Origin: Thiobacillaceae bacterium
Lineage (GTDB): Bacteria > Pseudomonadota > Gammaproteobacteria > Burkholderiales > Thiobacillaceae
Direction: 5' to 3'
Assembly (NCBI GenBank): GCA_025054655.1
Contig: JANWZL010000013.1
Span: 1-55,027, forward strand
DNA length: 55,027 nucleotides
A program made the translations under genes and the position numbers. A model generated the notes under the pieces. That model searched no databases. It was not told the DNA's origin and saw only the letters and a list, made by a program, of their open reading frames with translations. Shown here piece after piece: positions 1-10,930 of this stretch (position 1 is the first letter of the stretch; every line of letters begins with the position of its first letter).

Positions 1-515
1 CGCTCCACGCCGGCGACGATCTCCGCCCGCGCCGCCTCCGGGCCCGCCCAGCCCAGCACTTTGACCCATTTGCCGGGCTCCAGGTCCTTGTAGTGTTGGA
101 AGAAGTGGGCGATCTGTCGGAGCAGCTGCTCAGGCAGGTCCTCCGGCCGCTGCACTTGGCAGTAGAGGCTGCACAGCTTGTCGATGGGCACGGCCAGGAC
201 CTTGGCGTCGAGGCCGGACTCGTCCTCCATGCGCAGCAGGCCTACCGGCCGGCAGCGCACCACCACCCCGGTGATGAGCGGGATGGGAGTGATCACCAGC
301 ACGTCCACCGGGTCGCCGTCCTCCGACAGGGTGTGCGGGATATAGCCGTAGTTGCAGGGGTAGTGCATGGCGGTGGACATGAACCGGTCGACGAACATGG
401 CCCCGGTCTCCTTGTCCACCTCGTACTTGATGGGCTCCCCGTGCGCGGGGATCTCGACGATGACGTTGACGTCGTCGGGCACGTCGCGCCCGGAGCTGAC
501 CCGATCTAGATTCAT
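1..515 (-). CDS. ppa: Inorganic pyrophosphatase (3' end truncated by window edge)
   Basis: Minus-strand translation from ATG at 515: [74 protein letters not shown], typical family I PPase. Confidence 0.95.
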   Translation of the reverse strand, partial: MNLDRVSSGRDVPDDVNVIVEIPAHGEPIKYEVDKETGAMFVDRFMSTAMHYPCNYGYIPHTLSEDGDPVDVLVITPIPLITGVVVRCRPVGLLRMEDESGLDAKVLAVPIDKLCSLYCQVQRPEDLPEQLLRQIAHFFQHYKDLEPGKWVKVLGWAGPEAARAEIVAGVE

Positions 516-614
516 GCCTTGGCCTCTCCTCTTCAGCAAATGTGACCGATACGGGACACCCGGACGGCGGCGGTTGTGGCATGATTGAGCATCCCCCGCC
601 GACACACCGGCCCC

Positions 615-902
615 ATGCAGGCCTGCGAAGAACTCGTCATCCGCGGCATCACCCGCCAAGGCCGCCCCTTCCGCCCCAGCGACTGGGCCGAGCGCCTCAG
701 CGGGCTGTTCGCCTCACACGGGGCCGACAACCGCACCCGCTACTCGCCCTATGTGTACCCGATCCGCCGCGGGGGTGTGGCCTGTGTGGTGGTCAGCAAG
801 GCCCTGCAAGTGCAGGAGCCCATGGTGTACAAGTTCCTGCTCGATTTCGCCCGCGACAACGACCTGGAGGTGGTCGAGGGCCGGCGCAGCGCGCGCGATT
901 GA
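615..902 (+). CDS. DUF3579 family protein
   Basis: [36 protein letters not shown]... recognised as a small conserved proteobacterial family. Confidence 0.7.
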   Translation: MQACEELVIRGITRQGRPFRPSDWAERLSGLFASHGADNRTRYSPYVYPIRRGGVACVVVSKALQVQEPMVYKFLLDFARDNDLEVVEGRRSARD

Positions 903-937
903 GCAGCGTGGATTGGCCCCCGCGCGGCCGCGCTTGC

Positions 938-1201
938 TCAGCCCATCGCCTTGATGGCCGCGGACAGCCGGCTCTTGTGCCGTGCCGCCTTGTTCTTGTG
1001 CACGATCTTCTTGTCGGCGATGCGGTCGATCACCGACATGGACTCCTGGAAGGCGGCCTGAGCCGCGGCCTTGTCGCCGCTGGCGATGGCACGCCGCACC
1101 TTCTTGACCGCGGTGCGGTACTGCGAGCGCAGCGCGCGGTTGTGCAGGCGCCGCCGCTCGTTTTGCCGGGCGCGCTTGCGCGCCTGGGCAGTGTTGGCCA
1201 T
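938..1201 (-). CDS. rpsT: 30S ribosomal protein S20
   Basis: [35 protein letters not shown]... Confidence 0.97.
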   Translation of the reverse strand: MANTAQARKRARQNERRRLHNRALRSQYRTAVKKVRRAIASGDKAAAQAAFQESMSVIDRIADKKIVHKNKAARHKSRLSAAIKAMG

Positions 1202-1482
1202 AAGTGACTCCTCGATACGCTAAGGTCAAACGCTTATCTTAGCCAGCGCAGGCAAGTATGACAAGGCACCGACGAGCGAAACATTGCGGCAGCGGCGGTC
1301 GGCCCCCGTCTCGGCATGCACATTGGGGAAGCGCCAAATGAATCTGCATGAACCTGCTGCCCGTAAGGAGGGCTGCGTTGCGCACGGCACGGCTACCGCG
1401 CCTGTCGAAAGAATTGTGTCTCGCGGCAGCGTTGCGGGCGCATCGCCCTCCACCCGCTCGCGAGGATTTCTTCAGCCTTTCC

Positions 1483-1511
1483 TTGACCCTCGGCCGGAAA
1501 GTGACTACATT
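1483..1511 (+). promoter_or_regulatory. Candidate sigma70 promoter for phd-PIN operon
   Basis: TTGACC (1483-1488), 17-nt spacer, TACATT (1506-1511); ATG at 1543. Confidence 0.45.
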
Positions 1512-1542
1512 GCCCCAGCATTGTTGGTCACACAGGCCGCCC

Positions 1543-1833
1543 ATGCAGGTCTCCATACGCGAGCTGAAGGTGCATCTGTCACGCTATGTGCGACTGGCCC
1601 GCACGGGTGAAGTGATCGAGGTCACCGCACATCGCCGTCCCGTCGCCCGGGTCATCGGTGTGCCGTCTTCGCGCAGCAGCGTTGTGCCGTCCTCGGCCCA
1701 GGGCTCGGCCCTGCAAGCGCTCATCGCGCGGGGCGGCGCACAATGGGGTGGGGGCAAACCCCAAGGGGCTCGGCTCACGCTCGCGGCCGGCGGCACCGCC
1801 TTGTCGCGCATCGTCCTGGAAGAGCGCGGCTGA
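1543..1833 (+). CDS. Type II antitoxin, Phd/YefM family
   Basis: MQVSIRELKVHLSRYVRLARTGEVIEVTAHRRPVARVIGV, Phd N-terminal signature; followed 6 nt later by a PIN-domain gene. Confidence 0.88.
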   Translation: MQVSIRELKVHLSRYVRLARTGEVIEVTAHRRPVARVIGVPSSRSSVVPSSAQGSALQALIARGGAQWGGGKPQGARLTLAAGGTALSRIVLEERG

Positions 1834-1839
1834 CCCAGG

Positions 1840-2418
1840 GTGATCCTGTACCTGGACACCTCGGCCCTGGTCAAGCTCTACGTCATCGAGCCGGATAGCG
1901 ATCGGGTGCGGGCCTGGGTCGAGGCGAGCGAACTGGTGGCCGTGTGCCGCATCGCCTGGGCCGAGGCCTGTGCCGCGTTTGCCCGCCGGGCGCGTGAGAT
2001 GCCGGCCGACCAAGGCGTGCTGGAACAGGCACGCCAGGCCCTGGGGCGCGATTGGCCCCACTGCTGCATCATGGAACTGACCCAGGCGCTCATGGAGCGT
2101 GCGTGTGAATATGCCGAGGTCTTCGCCCTGCGGGCCTACGACGGGGTGCAACTGGCCGCTGCCGCGGCCTTGCGCGACGCCGTGGGGGGTGCAGTGGCCT
2201 TCACCTGTTTCGATCAACGTTTGGACACCTCGAAAAACCTGCTGCGCGGCCGGATGGCGGCGTTGCGCGGTGCTCGGATGCTCGCCTATCTGCTTGATAT
2301 GTCTCGCATCCTGCACTCCGTGCGCCTTGCCCTCCAACCGCTCGCGACGGTTTTTCGAGGTGCCCGTTTGAACAAGGCCGCACGGGTATTGGGCCTGGAG
2401 GTGCAGCCGACGAGGTGA
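1840..2418 (+). CDS. PIN-domain (VapC-like) toxin carrying an in-frame 49-codon insertion near its C-terminus
   Basis: GTG start; MILYLDTSALVKLYVIEP...ACAAFARRA...AYDGVQLAAAAAL...FTCFDQRL; the last PIN segment NKAARVLGLEV is displaced by 49 codons. Confidence 0.85.
   Translation: MILYLDTSALVKLYVIEPDSDRVRAWVEASELVAVCRIAWAEACAAFARRAREMPADQGVLEQARQALGRDWPHCCIMELTQALMERACEYAEVFALRAYDGVQLAAAAALRDAVGGAVAFTCFDQRLDTSKNLLRGRMAALRGARMLAYLLDMSRILHSVRLALQPLATVFRGARLNKAARVLGLEVQPTR
2224..2364. mobile_element. MITE-like non-coding insertion, 141 bp, TIR GRCACCTCGAAAAACC, TSD CGTTTG
   Basis: Left end GACACCTCGAAAAACC (2224-2239) and right end GGTTTTTCGAGGTGCC (2349-2364) are inverted repeats (15/16); CGTTTG at 2218-2223 and 2365-2370; removing one TSD plus the element restores FDQRLNKAARVLGLEV. 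Confidence 0.85.
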
Positions 2419-2620
2419 CCGCAGGGGCCGCATGCAAGCGCCGGCACCCATCCTGCACGCCGGTCCGCCTGGCCGGGCAGGGCAAGGTGCGGCCAGGGCT
2501 CAGCTCCAGGGCGGTGGGGATGCCCCGCCAGCAGGGCAGGGTCTTGCCCGTCTACCCCAAGCGGCGAGCAGTCGCTTTCTGCTGACTTCGCCATAACGAA
2601 CGACGACACGTGAACCTGCT

Positions 2621-4156
2621 GTGAACCTCCTGCGGGCCCTCGCCACGGTCAGCTCGATGACCCTGCTCTCCCGCATCCTGGGCTTCGTGCGCGATGCGGT
2701 GATCGCGCGCGCCTTCGGTGCCGGGGCGATGACCGACGCCTTCTTCGTCGCCTTCCGGCTGCCCAATCTGCTGCGGCGGCTGTTCGCCGAAGGGGCGTTC
2801 TCGCAGGCCTTCGTGCCGGTGCTGGCGGAATACAAGAACCGCCGCGGCGAGGCGGCCACGCGCGTGCTCATCGACCGCGTGGCCACCGCCTTGTTCGTGG
2901 CGCTCGTGCTGGTGGCCGCCCTGGGGGTGGTGGGGGCGCCGCTTATCGTGCTCGTCTCCGCTCCCGGTTTCCTCAGCCGGCCGGACAAGTTCCAGCTCAC
3001 GGTGGAACTGACCCGCATCGTCTTTCCCTACATCCTGTTCATCTCGCTCACCGCGCTCGCCGCCGGGGTGCTCAACACCTACAGCCGCTTTATGCTGCCG
3101 GCCTTCACGCCGGTGTTGCTCAACGTGGCGATGATCGCCGCGGCGCTTGCCGCCGCCCCCTGGTTCGACCCGCCCGTGCTGGCGCTGGCCTGGGGGGCCT
3201 TCCTGGGCGGGCTGCTGCAGCTCGCTGCGCAGTTCGCGGGGCTGAAGCGTCTGGGGCTTTTGCCGCGCTGGGACTGGGCCCCGCGCGACGAGGGCGTGCG
3301 CCGCATCCTGAAGCTCATGGCCCCGGCCGCCCTGGGGGTGTCCATCGCCCAGGTGTCGCTGCTCATCAACACCCTATTCGCCTCCTTCCTCGCCACTGGC
3401 AGCGTATCCTGGTTGTACTATGCCGACCGGTTGATGGAGTTCCCCACCGGCATGCTGGGGGTGGCCCTGGGCACCATCCTGCTGCCCTCGCTGGCCAAGC
3501 ACTACGCCGACGACGACCCCACCCAGTATGCACAGCTGCTCGACTGGGGGCTACGCCTGACGCTGCTGCTGGCCGCCCCTGCGGCGGTGGGCCTGGGTGT
3601 GCTGGCGGTGCCGCTGATCGCCACCCTGTTCCACTACGGCGAGTTCACCGCGCACGACGTGACCATGACCCGGGATGCCCTGATCGCCTACAGCGTGGGG
3701 CTGGTGGGCCTGATCCTGGTCAAGGTGCTGGCGCCGGGCTTCTACGCCCGGCAGGACATCCGCACGCCGGTGAGGATCGCCATCGTCACCCTGATGGCCA
3801 CCCAGGCCATGAACCTCGCCTTCATCTGGCCGCTCAAACACGCCGGCCTAGCGCTCGCCATCGCACTCGGGGCCTGTCTGAACGCCGGCATCCTGTATCA
3901 CAAGCTGCGCGCGCACGGCATCTACCGGCCGCAGCCGGGCTGGCCCGCCTTCTTGCTCAAGCTGGCCGTCGCCTTGCTCGCCATGGGGCTCACCCTGGCC
4001 CTGACCATGGGGGAGACGGCGGACTGGCTGGCCTATCGTGCGAGTGAACGGGTGCTGCGCGTCAGCGCCCTGGTCCTGGGCGGGGCCGCGGTGTACTTCG
4101 GCGTATTGTGGCTACTGGGGTTGCGGCCGGCCGATTTCAGACGCCGCGCGGCATAG
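2621..4156 (+). CDS. murJ: Lipid II flippase MurJ (MviN)
   Basis: [68 protein letters not shown]. Confidence 0.97.
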   Translation: MNLLRALATVSSMTLLSRILGFVRDAVIARAFGAGAMTDAFFVAFRLPNLLRRLFAEGAFSQAFVPVLAEYKNRRGEAATRVLIDRVATALFVALVLVAALGVVGAPLIVLVSAPGFLSRPDKFQLTVELTRIVFPYILFISLTALAAGVLNTYSRFMLPAFTPVLLNVAMIAAALAAAPWFDPPVLALAWGAFLGGLLQLAAQFAGLKRLGLLPRWDWAPRDEGVRRILKLMAPAALGVSIAQVSLLINTLFASFLATGSVSWLYYADRLMEFPTGMLGVALGTILLPSLAKHYADDDPTQYAQLLDWGLRLTLLLAAPAAVGLGVLAVPLIATLFHYGEFTAHDVTMTRDALIAYSVGLVGLILVKVLAPGFYARQDIRTPVRIAIVTLMATQAMNLAFIWPLKHAGLALAIALGACLNAGILYHKLRAHGIYRPQPGWPAFLLKLAVALLAMGLTLALTMGETADWLAYRASERVLRVSALVLGGAAVYFGVLWLLGLRPADFRRRAA

Positions 4157-4207
4157 ACACTCGCCCACCCAGCCTCTAAACTATCAAATTTTTCAATCGG
4201 ATATCGC

Positions 4208-5128
4208 ATGCGCATCACCCACGGCTGGCCCCGCGCCGACCGCCCCAACGCGCTCACCATCGGCAACTTCGATGGCGTGCACCTGGGGCATCAGGCCATG
4301 CTGGCGCGGCTGACGGCCCAGGCGGCGGCGGTGGGTGCGCTGCCCACGGTGCTCACCTTCGAGCCGCACCCGCGCGAGCTGTTCAGCCCGGAGCAGGCGC
4401 CGACGCGGCTGACCAGCCTGCGCGAGAAGCTGGAGATCCTGCGCGCCCTGGGGGTGGCGCACGTGCACGTGTGCCGCTTCACGCGCAGCTTCGCCCAGCT
4501 GACGGCGGAGGAGTTCGTGGCGCGTATCTTGGTCGAGGGGCTGAAGGCCCGTTATGTCCTGGTGGGCGACGACTTCCGTTTCGGCGCCCGCCGTGCCGGT
4601 GACTTCGCCCTGCTCACACGCCTCGGCGAACGCTACGGCTTCCGGGCCGAGACCTTGCCGACCGTCGAGGCGGCGGGTATGCGCGCCTCCAGCACCGCAG
4701 TGCGCGAGGCCTTGGCCGCCGGCGACATGGCCACCGCCGCCCAGCTGCTCGGCCGCCCCTATTCCATCTCCGGCCGCGTCATGCATGGCGATCACCTGGG
4801 CCACAAGCTGGGCTGGCCCACCGCCAATATCCAGTTGAAGCACAACCGGCCGCCGCTCAAGGGCATCTTCGCCGTGCGCGTGCAGGGCCTCGCCCGGCCG
4901 GACTGGCCCGGGGTGGCGAGCCTGGGCACGCGGCCTACCGTGCATGCGGACGGCCGGCCGACACTGGAGGTGCACCTGTTCGACTTCTCCGGCGACCTTT
5001 ACTCGGCCCACCTGCGCGTGGAGTTCCTGCACAAGCTGCGGGAGGAGATGAAGTTCGCCTCGCTGGAGGAACTGCAGGCGCAGATCGGCCGCGATGCCGC
5101 CCGTGCGCGCGAGCTGCTGAACGCCTGA
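4208..5128 (+). CDS. ribF: Bifunctional riboflavin kinase/FAD synthetase
   Basis: NALTIGNFDGVHLGHQAML...GRPYSISGRVMHGDHLGHKLGWPTANI. Confidence 0.97.
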   Translation: MRITHGWPRADRPNALTIGNFDGVHLGHQAMLARLTAQAAAVGALPTVLTFEPHPRELFSPEQAPTRLTSLREKLEILRALGVAHVHVCRFTRSFAQLTAEEFVARILVEGLKARYVLVGDDFRFGARRAGDFALLTRLGERYGFRAETLPTVEAAGMRASSTAVREALAAGDMATAAQLLGRPYSISGRVMHGDHLGHKLGWPTANIQLKHNRPPLKGIFAVRVQGLARPDWPGVASLGTRPTVHADGRPTLEVHLFDFSGDLYSAHLRVEFLHKLREEMKFASLEELQAQIGRDAARARELLNA

Positions 5129-5149
5129 ACATTCACTGCCCGACCCATC

Positions 5150-7936
5150 ATGCCTGACTACCGCCACACCCTGAACCTGCCCGACACCCCCTTCCCCATG
5201 CGCGGCGACTTGGCCCGGCGCGAACCCGGCTGGGTGCGGCAATGGCAGCAGCAGCGGCTGTACGACAAGATCCGCGCCGCCGCCGCCGGGCGGCCCAAGT
5301 TCGTCCTGCACGACGGGCCGCCCTACGCCAACGGCGACATCCACATCGGCCACGCGGTCAACAAGATCCTCAAGGACATCATCGTCAAGTCCAAGACCCT
5401 GGATGGCTACGACGCGCCCTATGTGCCGGGCTGGGACTGCCACGGGCTGCCGATCGAGCTGGCGGTGGAGAAGCTCCACGGCAAACAGATCGAACCAGCG
5501 CGTTTCCGCGCCCTGTGCCGCGAGTATGCCCAAAGCCAGGTCGAGCGCCAGCGCGCCGATTTCATCCGCCTGGGGGTGCTGGCCGACTGGGACCACCCCT
5601 ACCTGACCATGGACTTCCGCTTCGAGGCGGACATCATGCGCCAGCTCGGCCGCATCTACGCCAACGGCTATCTGTACCGCGGCGCGAAACCGGTGCATTG
5701 GTGCGTGGACTGCGGCTCGGCCCTGGCCGAGGCGGAGGTCGAGTACGAGGAGCGCACCTCGCCGGCCATCGACGTGGCCTTCCCGCTGGCCGACTGCGCC
5801 GAACTCGCCCGCCGGCTGGGGGTGGATGCCCAGGCCGACTGCCCGGTGTATGCGGTGATCTGGACCACCACCCCCTGGACCCTGCCGGCCAACCAGGCGG
5901 TGGCGGTGCATCCCGAGTTCATCTACGACCTGGTGCGCACCCCTAGGGGGGTGCTGATCCTTGCGCGCGAGCTGGCGGAGGCCGCCATTCGCCGCTACGG
6001 CCTGGAGACGGTGGAGGTGGTGGCCCAGGTGGAGGGGCGGGCACTGGCGGGGCTCACTCTGGAACACCCCTTCCTCGACCGGCAGGTGCCGCTGATCCTG
6101 GCCGAGTTCGTCAGCCTCGACGCCGGCACCGGCCTGGTGCACATCGCGCCCGGCCACGGACAGGACGACTACGTGGTGGGTGCCCGTCATGGACTTGCGG
6201 TCGAAAATCCGGTCGGCGACGACGGCCGCTTCCACCCTGACACGCCCTTCGTCGGCGGGCTGGAGGTGTGGGCGGCCAACCCGCGGGTGATCGAGCTGCT
6301 CGCCGAACGCGGGCGGCTGCTCGCGCACGAGCGGCTGCGTCACAGCTACCCCCACTGCTGGCGGCACAAGACACCGATCATCTTCCGCGCCACCCGGCAG
6401 TGGTTCATCGGCATGGACGTCCGTGGCCAGGGGCCAGGGGCCAGCGGGCAACAGACCCTGCGCGAGCTGGCGCTCGCGGCGGTGGCGGCCACCCGCTTCT
6501 ACCCCGAGTGGGGGCGGGCGCGCCTACAGGCGATGATGCAAAACCGCCCGGACTGGTGTGTGTCGCGCCAGCGCTACTGGGGCGTGCCCATCCCGCTGTT
6601 CGTGCACAAGACCACGGGCGAGCCGCACCCGCGCAGCCTGGAGCTGATCGAGCAGGTGGCGCAGCGGGTGGAGGCGGCGGGCATCGAGGCCTGGTTCCAG
6701 CTCGAGCCGCAGGAGCTGCTCGGCGAGGAGGTGGCGCAGTACGAGAAGGTGACCGACACCCTGGACGTGTGGTTCGACTCCGGCGTGACCCACGCCTGCC
6801 TGCTCAAGGAGCGCGAAGGGCTCAAACACCCGGCCGACCTGTACCTGGAAGGTTCGGATCAGCACCGCGGCTGGTTCCAGTCCTCGCTCATCACCGGCTG
6901 CGCCACGGACGGCCACGCCCCCTATGCGGCCCTGCTCACCCACGGCTTCGTGGTGGATGCCCAGGGCTACAAGATGTCGAAGTCGCGCGGCAACGTGATC
7001 GCGCCGCAGCAGGTGTGCGACAGCCTGGGGGCGGAGATCCTGCGGCTGTGGGTGGCGAGCACCGACTATGCGGGAGAGCTGTCCATCTCCGATGAGATCT
7101 TGAAGCGCGTGGTGGAGGCCTATCGCCGGCTGCGCAACACCCTGCGTTTCCTGCTCGCCAACACCGCCGACTTCGACCCGCAGCGCGACAGCCTGCCGGT
7201 GGAGGCCTGGCTCACGCTGGACCGCTATGCCCTGGCACTCACCCGCAGACTGCAGACGGAGGTGATCGCCGATTACCGCGACTACAGCTTCCACACCCTG
7301 GTGCAGCGGCTGCACAACTTCTGCTCCGAGGACCTGGGCGCGTTCTACCTCGACGTGCTCAAGGACCGGCTCTACACCACGGCGGCCGCCTCGCCCGCAC
7401 GCCGCTCGGCGCAGACGGCGCTGTGGCACATCGCCCAGGCCTTGACGCGGCTGCTCGCCCCCGTGCTCTCCTTCACCGCCGAGGAGATCTGGGCCCTGGT
7501 CGGCCGCAGCGACAGCATCTTTTTGGAGCAGTGGCATGCGCTGCCGGCAATTGCCACCGAGGAAGACCTGTTGAACGATTGGGGTCGAATCCGTGCGCTG
7601 CGCGCCCTGGCCACCAAACGGCTGGAAGAGCTGCGTGCAGCCGGTCAGATCGGCTCATCGCTGCAGGCTTCAGTGACCTATTACGCCGACGGCGCGGATT
7701 ACGCATTGCTCGCCGGCCTGGGCGATGATCTGCGTTTCGTGCTGATCACCTCGGCCGCCAGGGTCGAACGGGCAGAGGGTGACACGCGCGTGGAGGCCTT
7801 CCCCAGTCCACACCCCAAATGCGACCGCTGCTGGCATCACCGCGCCGACGTGGGGGCGGACCCGCAGCACCCGGGCCTGTGCGGGCGCTGTGTGAGCAAC
7901 CTGTTCGGGCCTGGCGAGGAGCGCCGGCATGCATGA
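5150..7936 (+). CDS. ileS: Isoleucyl-tRNA synthetase
   Basis: [34 protein letters not shown]-terminal [20 protein letters not shown] zinc site. Confidence 0.98.
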   Translation: MPDYRHTLNLPDTPFPMRGDLARREPGWVRQWQQQRLYDKIRAAAAGRPKFVLHDGPPYANGDIHIGHAVNKILKDIIVKSKTLDGYDAPYVPGWDCHGLPIELAVEKLHGKQIEPARFRALCREYAQSQVERQRADFIRLGVLADWDHPYLTMDFRFEADIMRQLGRIYANGYLYRGAKPVHWCVDCGSALAEAEVEYEERTSPAIDVAFPLADCAELARRLGVDAQADCPVYAVIWTTTPWTLPANQAVAVHPEFIYDLVRTPRGVLILARELAEAAIRRYGLETVEVVAQVEGRALAGLTLEHPFLDRQVPLILAEFVSLDAGTGLVHIAPGHGQDDYVVGARHGLAVENPVGDDGRFHPDTPFVGGLEVWAANPRVIELLAERGRLLAHERLRHSYPHCWRHKTPIIFRATRQWFIGMDVRGQGPGASGQQTLRELALAAVAATRFYPEWGRARLQAMMQNRPDWCVSRQRYWGVPIPLFVHKTTGEPHPRSLELIEQVAQRVEAAGIEAWFQLEPQELLGEEVAQYEKVTDTLDVWFDSGVTHACLLKEREGLKHPADLYLEGSDQHRGWFQSSLITGCATDGHAPYAALLTHGFVVDAQGYKMSKSRGNVIAPQQVCDSLGAEILRLWVASTDYAGELSISDEILKRVVEAYRRLRNTLRFLLANTADFDPQRDSLPVEAWLTLDRYALALTRRLQTEVIADYRDYSFHTLVQRLHNFCSEDLGAFYLDVLKDRLYTTAAASPARRSAQTALWHIAQALTRLLAPVLSFTAEEIWALVGRSDSIFLEQWHALPAIATEEDLLNDWGRIRALRALATKRLEELRAAGQIGSSLQASVTYYADGADYALLAGLGDDLRFVLITSAARVERAEGDTRVEAFPSPHPKCDRCWHHRADVGADPQHPGLCGRCVSNLFGPGEERRHA
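6425..6452 (+). repeat. Heptanucleotide tandem repeat inside ileS (GGCCAGG GGCCAGG GGCCAGC GGGCAAC)
   Basis: Direct reading of the sequence at 6425-6452. Confidence 0.8.
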
Positions 7937-8465
7937 CCTCGGTCAGCCGGCAGCGGACGGCAGCGATCGGCGGGGCGGGTACGGGTGGCTGTGGCTTTCC
8001 GCCCTGGTGCTGATGCTGGACCAGGCGAGCAAGTTTCTCATCCAGTCCACCCTCGCTCCCCATCAGGACATCGTCGTGGTGACCCCTTTCTTTAACCTCG
8101 TGCACGTGCACAACACGGGGGCGGCCTTCTCCCTGCTAGCCGACCAGTCCGGCTGGCAGCGCTGGCTCTTCCTCGGCCTGGGGCTTGCCGCCAGCGGCTT
8201 CATCCTCTGGCTGCTGAGGGACACCGGCGGCCGCCGGCCCTATGCCATCGCCCTCGCCCTGATCCTGGGCGGGGCGCTGGGCAATGTGGTCGATCGGCTC
8301 GTGCACGGCCACGTGATCGATTTCCTTGACTTGCATGCCGCCGGCTGGCACTGGCCGGCCTTCAACCTGGCCGATGCGGCCATCACCGTGGGGGCCGCGC
8401 TGCTCATATGGGATGCGCTCAAGGCTGGCGCGCGACGGCCGGCCCCGCAAGATACGGGGACATGA
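7929..8465 (+). CDS. lspA: Lipoprotein signal peptidase (signal peptidase II)
   Basis: [30 protein letters not shown]...[27 protein letters not shown]. Confidence 0.96.
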   Translation: MHDLGQPAADGSDRRGGYGWLWLSALVLMLDQASKFLIQSTLAPHQDIVVVTPFFNLVHVHNTGAAFSLLADQSGWQRWLFLGLGLAASGFILWLLRDTGGRRPYAIALALILGGALGNVVDRLVHGHVIDFLDLHAAGWHWPAFNLADAAITVGAALLIWDALKAGARRPAPQDTGT

Positions 8466-8902
8466 GCGGTCTGCGCCTGGGCGATACCGTCACCTTGCAT
8501 TACCGCCTCACTTGTGGCGGGCAGACGGTGGCGGACACCTTTGGCGACGCCCCCGAGACCTTCGTGCTCGGCCGCGGTGACATCGAGCCGCGCCTGGAGC
8601 TTTGTCTGCTGGGTCTGCGGCCCGGTGCCCACAGTCGGTTCGAACTCGGCCCGGGCGAGGCCTTCGGCGACCGCGACGAGGGTCTGGTGCAACGCCTGCC
8701 GCGCGACGAATTCCCCGCCGACATGGCGCTCGCCGTGGGCCACCGGGTCGAATTCACCCTGCCCAACGGTCAGCGCGTATACGGCACCGTCCGGCAACTG
8801 GACGAGGCCGAGGTGGAGATCGATTTCAACCACCCCCTGGCGGGTCTGCCGGTAGAATTCGAGGTGGAGATCATCGCCATCGGAGCGTCCGGACATGCCT
8901 GA
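8462..8902 (+). CDS. fkpB: FKBP-type peptidyl-prolyl cis-trans isomerase, SlpA/FkpB type
   Basis: [46 protein letters not shown]...[15 protein letters not shown]; located between lspA and ispH. Confidence 0.92.
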   Translation: MSGLRLGDTVTLHYRLTCGGQTVADTFGDAPETFVLGRGDIEPRLELCLLGLRPGAHSRFELGPGEAFGDRDEGLVQRLPRDEFPADMALAVGHRVEFTLPNGQRVYGTVRQLDEAEVEIDFNHPLAGLPVEFEVEIIAIGASGHA

Positions 8903-9818
8903 AGTGCTGCTCGCCAGCCCGCGCGGCTTTTGCGCCGGGGTGGACCGTGCCATCGCCATCGTCGAGCGGGCCCTGGAGCGCTTCGGCCCACCCGTGTATG
9001 TGCGCCACGAGGTAGTGCACAACCGCAGCGTGGTGGAGGGTCTCAAGGCCAAGGGGGCGGTGTTCGTCGAGGACCTGGCCGAGGTGCCGCCCGGGGCCAC
9101 CCTGATCTACAGCGCCCACGGCGTGCCGCAGTCGGTGCGGCGCGAGGCGGAGGCGAGGGGGCTCACTGTGTTCGACGCCACCTGTCCGCTGGTGACCAAG
9201 GTGCACGTGGAGGTCAGACGGCTGCACGAACAGGGCTATGAGATCGTCATGATCGGCCATCGCGGCCACCCCGAGGTGGAGGGCACCATGGGGCAGGTCG
9301 AGGGCGGCATGCACCTGGTGGAGACGCCCGAGGACGTGGCGCGGCTGGCCCTACGCGACCCGCAGCGGGTGGCCTACGTCACCCAGACCACGCTGTCGGT
9401 GGACGATGCCGCGCGGGTGGTCGAGGCCTTGCGCGCACGTTTCCCGGCCATCGTCGGGCCGAAGAAGGACGACATCTGCTACGCCACCCAGAACCGTCAG
9501 GACGCGGTGAAGGCGCTTGCACGCCAAGCGCAGGTGGTGATCGTGGTGGGCTCGCCCAACAGTTCCAATTCCAACCGGTTGCGCGAGGTGGCCGAGAACG
9601 CCGGCGTGCCCGCTTACCGGGTGGACCGGGCGGAGGACATCGATCCCGCGTGGCTCGCCGGCTGCACGCGCATCGGGGTGACCGCCGGCGCCTCCGCGCC
9701 CGAGGTGCTGGTGCAGGGGGTGGTCGAGCGGCTGCGCGCCCTGGGTGCCCAGGAGGTGCGCACCCTGGAGGGGGTGGTGGAGAAGGTCAATTTCCCGCTG
9801 CCCAGGGAACTCGTTTGA
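8895..9818 (+). CDS. ispH: 4-hydroxy-3-methylbut-2-enyl diphosphate reductase
   Basis: [25 protein letters not shown]...[34 protein letters not shown]. Confidence 0.97.
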   Translation: MPEVLLASPRGFCAGVDRAIAIVERALERFGPPVYVRHEVVHNRSVVEGLKAKGAVFVEDLAEVPPGATLIYSAHGVPQSVRREAEARGLTVFDATCPLVTKVHVEVRRLHEQGYEIVMIGHRGHPEVEGTMGQVEGGMHLVETPEDVARLALRDPQRVAYVTQTTLSVDDAARVVEALRARFPAIVGPKKDDICYATQNRQDAVKALARQAQVVIVVGSPNSSNSNRLREVAENAGVPAYRVDRAEDIDPAWLAGCTRIGVTAGASAPEVLVQGVVERLRALGAQEVRTLEGVVEKVNFPLPRELV

Positions 9819-9922
9819 GCCCGTATGCGCGGCTGCCCTATGCCCATGCACAGCCTTCGACCCTGGCCGCCAACGCAGGCCAGCCCTGTCGCGGCCTTCG
9901 CCGCTCCCACCTCGACCGCAGG

Positions 9923-10354
9923 ATGAACCGCCCGACACTGCCCGACGACGACCTCACCCCCTTGAGCCCCGAGCGCCGCGCGGCGCTGGCGGCGGGACTC
10001 ACCCCCGAGGAGCGGCGGGTGATCCTGCACCAGGGCACCGAGCCGCCCTTCTGCGGCGGCCTGCTGCAGGAAAAGCGCGCGGGCGTGTTCCGCTGCCGGC
10101 TGTGCGGGTTGCCGCTGTTCCGCTCCGAGGCCAAGTTCGACTCCGGCACCGGCTGGCCCAGCTTCCACAGCCCTTATCGGCCCGAACACATCCGCTACCT
10201 GCCGGACTACAGCCATGGCATGGTGCGCACCGAGATCCGCTGCGCCCGCTGCGATGGACACCTGGGCCACGTGTTCGAGGACGGGCCGCCCCCCACGGGG
10301 CTGCGTTATTGCCTCAACTCCGTCGCGCTCACCTTTGATCCGGCGAGCGAGTGA
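9923..10354 (+). CDS. msrB: Peptide-methionine (R)-S-oxide reductase MsrB
   Basis: GTEPPFCGG...[22 protein letters not shown]...[27 protein letters not shown]. Confidence 0.95.
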   Translation: MNRPTLPDDDLTPLSPERRAALAAGLTPEERRVILHQGTEPPFCGGLLQEKRAGVFRCRLCGLPLFRSEAKFDSGTGWPSFHSPYRPEHIRYLPDYSHGMVRTEIRCARCDGHLGHVFEDGPPPTGLRYCLNSVALTFDPASE

Positions 10355-10799
10355 TGCGCCCGATCTGGAAGCGGTAGGTGTCGTGGCAACCCGAGCAATA
10401 GGACACCGCCTCGCCCAACTGCCCTAGGGTGTGGAAGGGGTCCGCCTTGGCCGTCGCGTCGCGGGCGATGGCATCGAACACCTCGTGCAGTCCGCGCGCC
10501 ATTTCCATGTAGGCCACGGGCAGCCGGTTGCGCAGTGCGGCCGGCATGGTCTGGCCCTCCCGCCCCAGGGCGGCGGCCTCCACCGCCACCGACTTCATGT
10601 CCCGGCGCGACAGGGCATGGAAGATGTTGTGCAGGCCATGCAGAAAGACGCGCATCTCCTCCAGCACGCGGTCGCGCTCGCTGGCGCTGACCATGATGGG
10701 GATGCGGCCGTCGGCACCTTGGGCGGGGACGGCAGTCGCACCCATGATCCCAAGCATGGCGGCCAAACCGACGAGCCTGCGGCTCAATCTTGCGTTCAT
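10329..10799 (-). CDS. Periplasmic cytochrome c'-like monoheme protein
   Basis: Signal peptide ([21 protein letters not shown]), helical body, C-terminal CSGCHDTYR heme motif. Confidence 0.7.
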   Translation of the reverse strand: MNARLSRRLVGLAAMLGIMGATAVPAQGADGRIPIMVSASERDRVLEEMRVFLHGLHNIFHALSRRDMKSVAVEAAALGREGQTMPAALRNRLPVAYMEMARGLHEVFDAIARDATAKADPFHTLGQLGEAVSYCSGCHDTYRFQIGRITRSPDQR

Positions 10800-10930
10800 A
10801 TCCGCTCCTGCACTGTGCAGCGAACCTTGAGCTTAGCCCAGCGCGCCGCGTTTTGCACGATCCCGGTGCGTGCGGTCCGGGGCCAGGTCCAAAGATTGCC
10901 CCGTTTTGGGCTTGGCCGTAGCATGACGGC

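Noticed and set aside
1284-1540. Possible extra small ORFs between rpsT and phd
   Set aside because: Mutually overlapping frames on both strands without recognisable domains; region is better explained as promoter/leader of the TA operon.
1551-1563. 13-mer CTCCATACGCGAG in phd identical to part of the ccoP-ccoG hairpin, and a 15-mer TGACCCTCGCGTATG shared with the PilZ CDS
   Set aside because: Both CDS occurrences fall in sensibly coding sequence ([12 protein letters not shown]) and lack the hairpin context; probably coincidence.
2609-2632. Tandem GTGAACCTGCT GTGAACCTCCT at murJ start
   Set aside because: Only two imperfect 11-nt copies around a start codon; too short to support a regulatory claim.
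4193-6451. 752-aa antisense ORF opposite ribF/ileS
   Set aside because: Same GC-codon artefact; no recognisable domain, and the plus-strand genes are unambiguous.
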